Below are positions 41,995-64,000 of a DNA stretch of 64,000 nucleotides, one piece after another. The notes beneath the pieces were generated by a model, which searched no databases, had not been told where the DNA came from, and saw only the letters and a program-made list of their open reading frames with translations. Source of the DNA: Paulinella micropora (lineage: Eukaryota > Cercozoa > Imbricatea > Euglyphida); NCBI GenBank assembly GCA_009731375.1, contig BJOX01000029.1, positions 305,454 to 369,453 of the forward strand. Direction: 5' to 3'. The position numbers were made by a program, and so were the translations under genes. The stretch's first letter is position 1, and each line of letters opens with the position of its first letter.

Positions 41995-42412
41995 AAGAAG
42001 AAGAAGAAGAAGAAGAAGAAGAAGAAGAAGAAGAAGAAGAAGAAGAAGAAGAAGAAGAAGAAGAAGAAGAAGAAGAAGAAAAAGAAGAAAAAGAAGAAAA
42101 GAAGAAAAAGAAAAAGAAGAAAAAGAAGAAAAAGAAGAAAAAGAAAAAGAAGAAAAAGAAGAAAAAGAAGAAAAAGAAGAAAGAAGAAAGAAGAAAGAAC
42201 AAAGAAGAAGAAGAAGAAGAAGAAGAAGAAGAAGAAGAAGAAGAAGAAGAAGAAGAAGAAGAAGAAAAAGAAGAAAAAGAAAGAAAGAAAGAAAGAAAGA
42301 AGACGAAGAAAGAAGAAAGAAGAAAGAAGAAAAAGAAGAAGAAGAAGAAGAAGAAGAAGAAGAAGAAGAAGAAGAAGAAGGAGAAGAAGAAGAAGGAGGA
42401 GAAGAAGAAGAA
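41995..42412. repeat. GAA/GAAA array
   Basis: About 420 bp of GAA with AAG and GAAA variants, 400 bp downstream of the helicase gene's stop codon. Confidence 0.95.
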
Positions 42413-42808
42413 GGGGACGTCTTAGGCAATGTTGAGGCGAACAAAATTAAAATTGCAACGACTTAGCAAGTTGCAGGGTGAAAGTGAATGCTCGAACTTT
42501 GCTCGGATCCAGCGCCTTCTTTGGTGACAATCAGCTGCAACGCTCTCTAAGCTCATCCTTGAGACTTCAGACGCTCCAGCTTTGCTTCTGCAGACTTATC
42601 ATATGGCTCTGGGGCTTGCTTCCCCGCTTTAAAGTCCGACTCACAGGCCTTGAGCTTTGCCATAAGCTGCCAGCTCCGCGTCTTGGCGGCCATTTTTGCA
42701 CGTGGACGGTCCCTTCTTTTCCCTGCAGCTCGTCCATCATGATCACTGGGCAGTCCTCGTCCTTTTGCCCTTCCTGATGCTCAATCTACTTGTTCTTTCC
42801 CCCTTGCC

Positions 42809-55508
<12,700 letters not shown>

Positions 55509-55659
55509 CTAGGTATATGGGTAGAATGGTAAGTTAAGACTGGTTGTACTGTGTGTAATATTTTTTTCCACGGCCTAACGAGCCAAACACATGGTAACCA
55601 GATGAAGAGAAAGAAAGAAAAGAAAGGAAGAAAAAAGACAGAAAGAAAGAAAGAAAGAA

Positions 55660-55699
<40 letters not shown>

Positions 55700-55716
55700 C
55701 AGACAGACAGACAGAT

Positions 55717-57420
<1,704 letters not shown>

Positions 57421-57479
57421 AAATTAGGTAGAAGGACCGATATGATATTCGTTCTCCTAGTCGGAAGTGGCATAACCCA

Positions 57480-63858
<6,379 letters not shown>

Positions 63859-63865
63859 CCTGGAT

Positions 63866-64000
63866 AGATAGATGAAATATCGACTAATGTCAGAAAAAAG
63901 GAGCTTCTGATTTCGTCAACCAGGAAGTCTGTGGGTAAAGTATTAACCCGATGCCCAGCTAAGCCGTGATGTTTGCACGGAAGGGACTGATACAGGCAAT
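63866..64000 (-). repeat. dispersed repeat family C, copy 3 (cut by window end)
   Basis: The first 130 or so bases of the copy, matching 34185 onward (ATATCGACTAATG, GGAGCTTCTGATTTCGTCAA). It begins about 10 bp upstream of the ATG of the XPG-like gene. Confidence 0.85.

Overview
The window is eukaryotic nuclear DNA from a protist or alga. The genes are broken into many very small exons (36-160 nt) joined by canonical GT-AG introns, most acceptors read AG|G, and almost all remaining sequence is tetra-, tri- or penta-nucleotide microsatellite (GATA, GTAT, CCTA, ATT, GAA, GATT, ACATT). I cannot name the taxon. Sixteen runs of N are present; the long ones are listed as features and several are edged by poly-G or poly-C, which looks like assembly trouble.

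Layout. (1) About 1.4-31 kb, minus strand: one dipeptidyl-peptidase IV type (S9B) gene. I could place 29 exons in order and every exon-exon junction keeps reading phase. About 2.0 kb of coding sequence is spread over 29.6 kb. The 3' end (catalytic Asp and His) is off the left side or in the first gap; the true 5' end is upstream of 31 kb. (2) 31-38.6 kb: microsatellites, dispersed repeats, a 185-bp fragment of the kelch gene, and a few doubtful exons. (3) 38.7-40.2 kb, plus strand: an intronless coiled-coil plus kelch sequence with several frameshifts, probably a pseudogene. (4) 40.5-42.4 kb: unique sequence without a visible gene, then a GAA array. (5) 42.8-55.5 kb, minus strand: a giant gene of at least 2,950 codons in 17 phase-consistent exons, joining SEC-C zinc motifs, a complete DExH RNA helicase, more SEC-C modules and a C-terminal RING finger. 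(6) 55.7-57.1 kb: a 1.35-kb element with 36-bp inverted ends flanked by TA, Tc1/mariner-like in form. (7) 57.5-63.86 kb, minus strand: an XPG/FEN-family (asteroid-like) gene, complete at its start codon.

The most striking pattern is that introns hold tandem arrays of truncated copies of the neighbouring exon edge. Copies of an exon's 3' end with its donor lie only on the downstream side, and copies of an exon's 5' end with its acceptor lie only on the upstream side. I saw about 70 such copies around some 17 exons in three genes, and no clear exception to this sidedness. Two introns are also flanked by direct repeats of 11 and 8 nt that span the AG|GT junction, as expected for introns born by duplication. 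Dispersed repeats include a tRNA-derived SINE with ATT tails (five copies) and several other families abutting GATA arrays.
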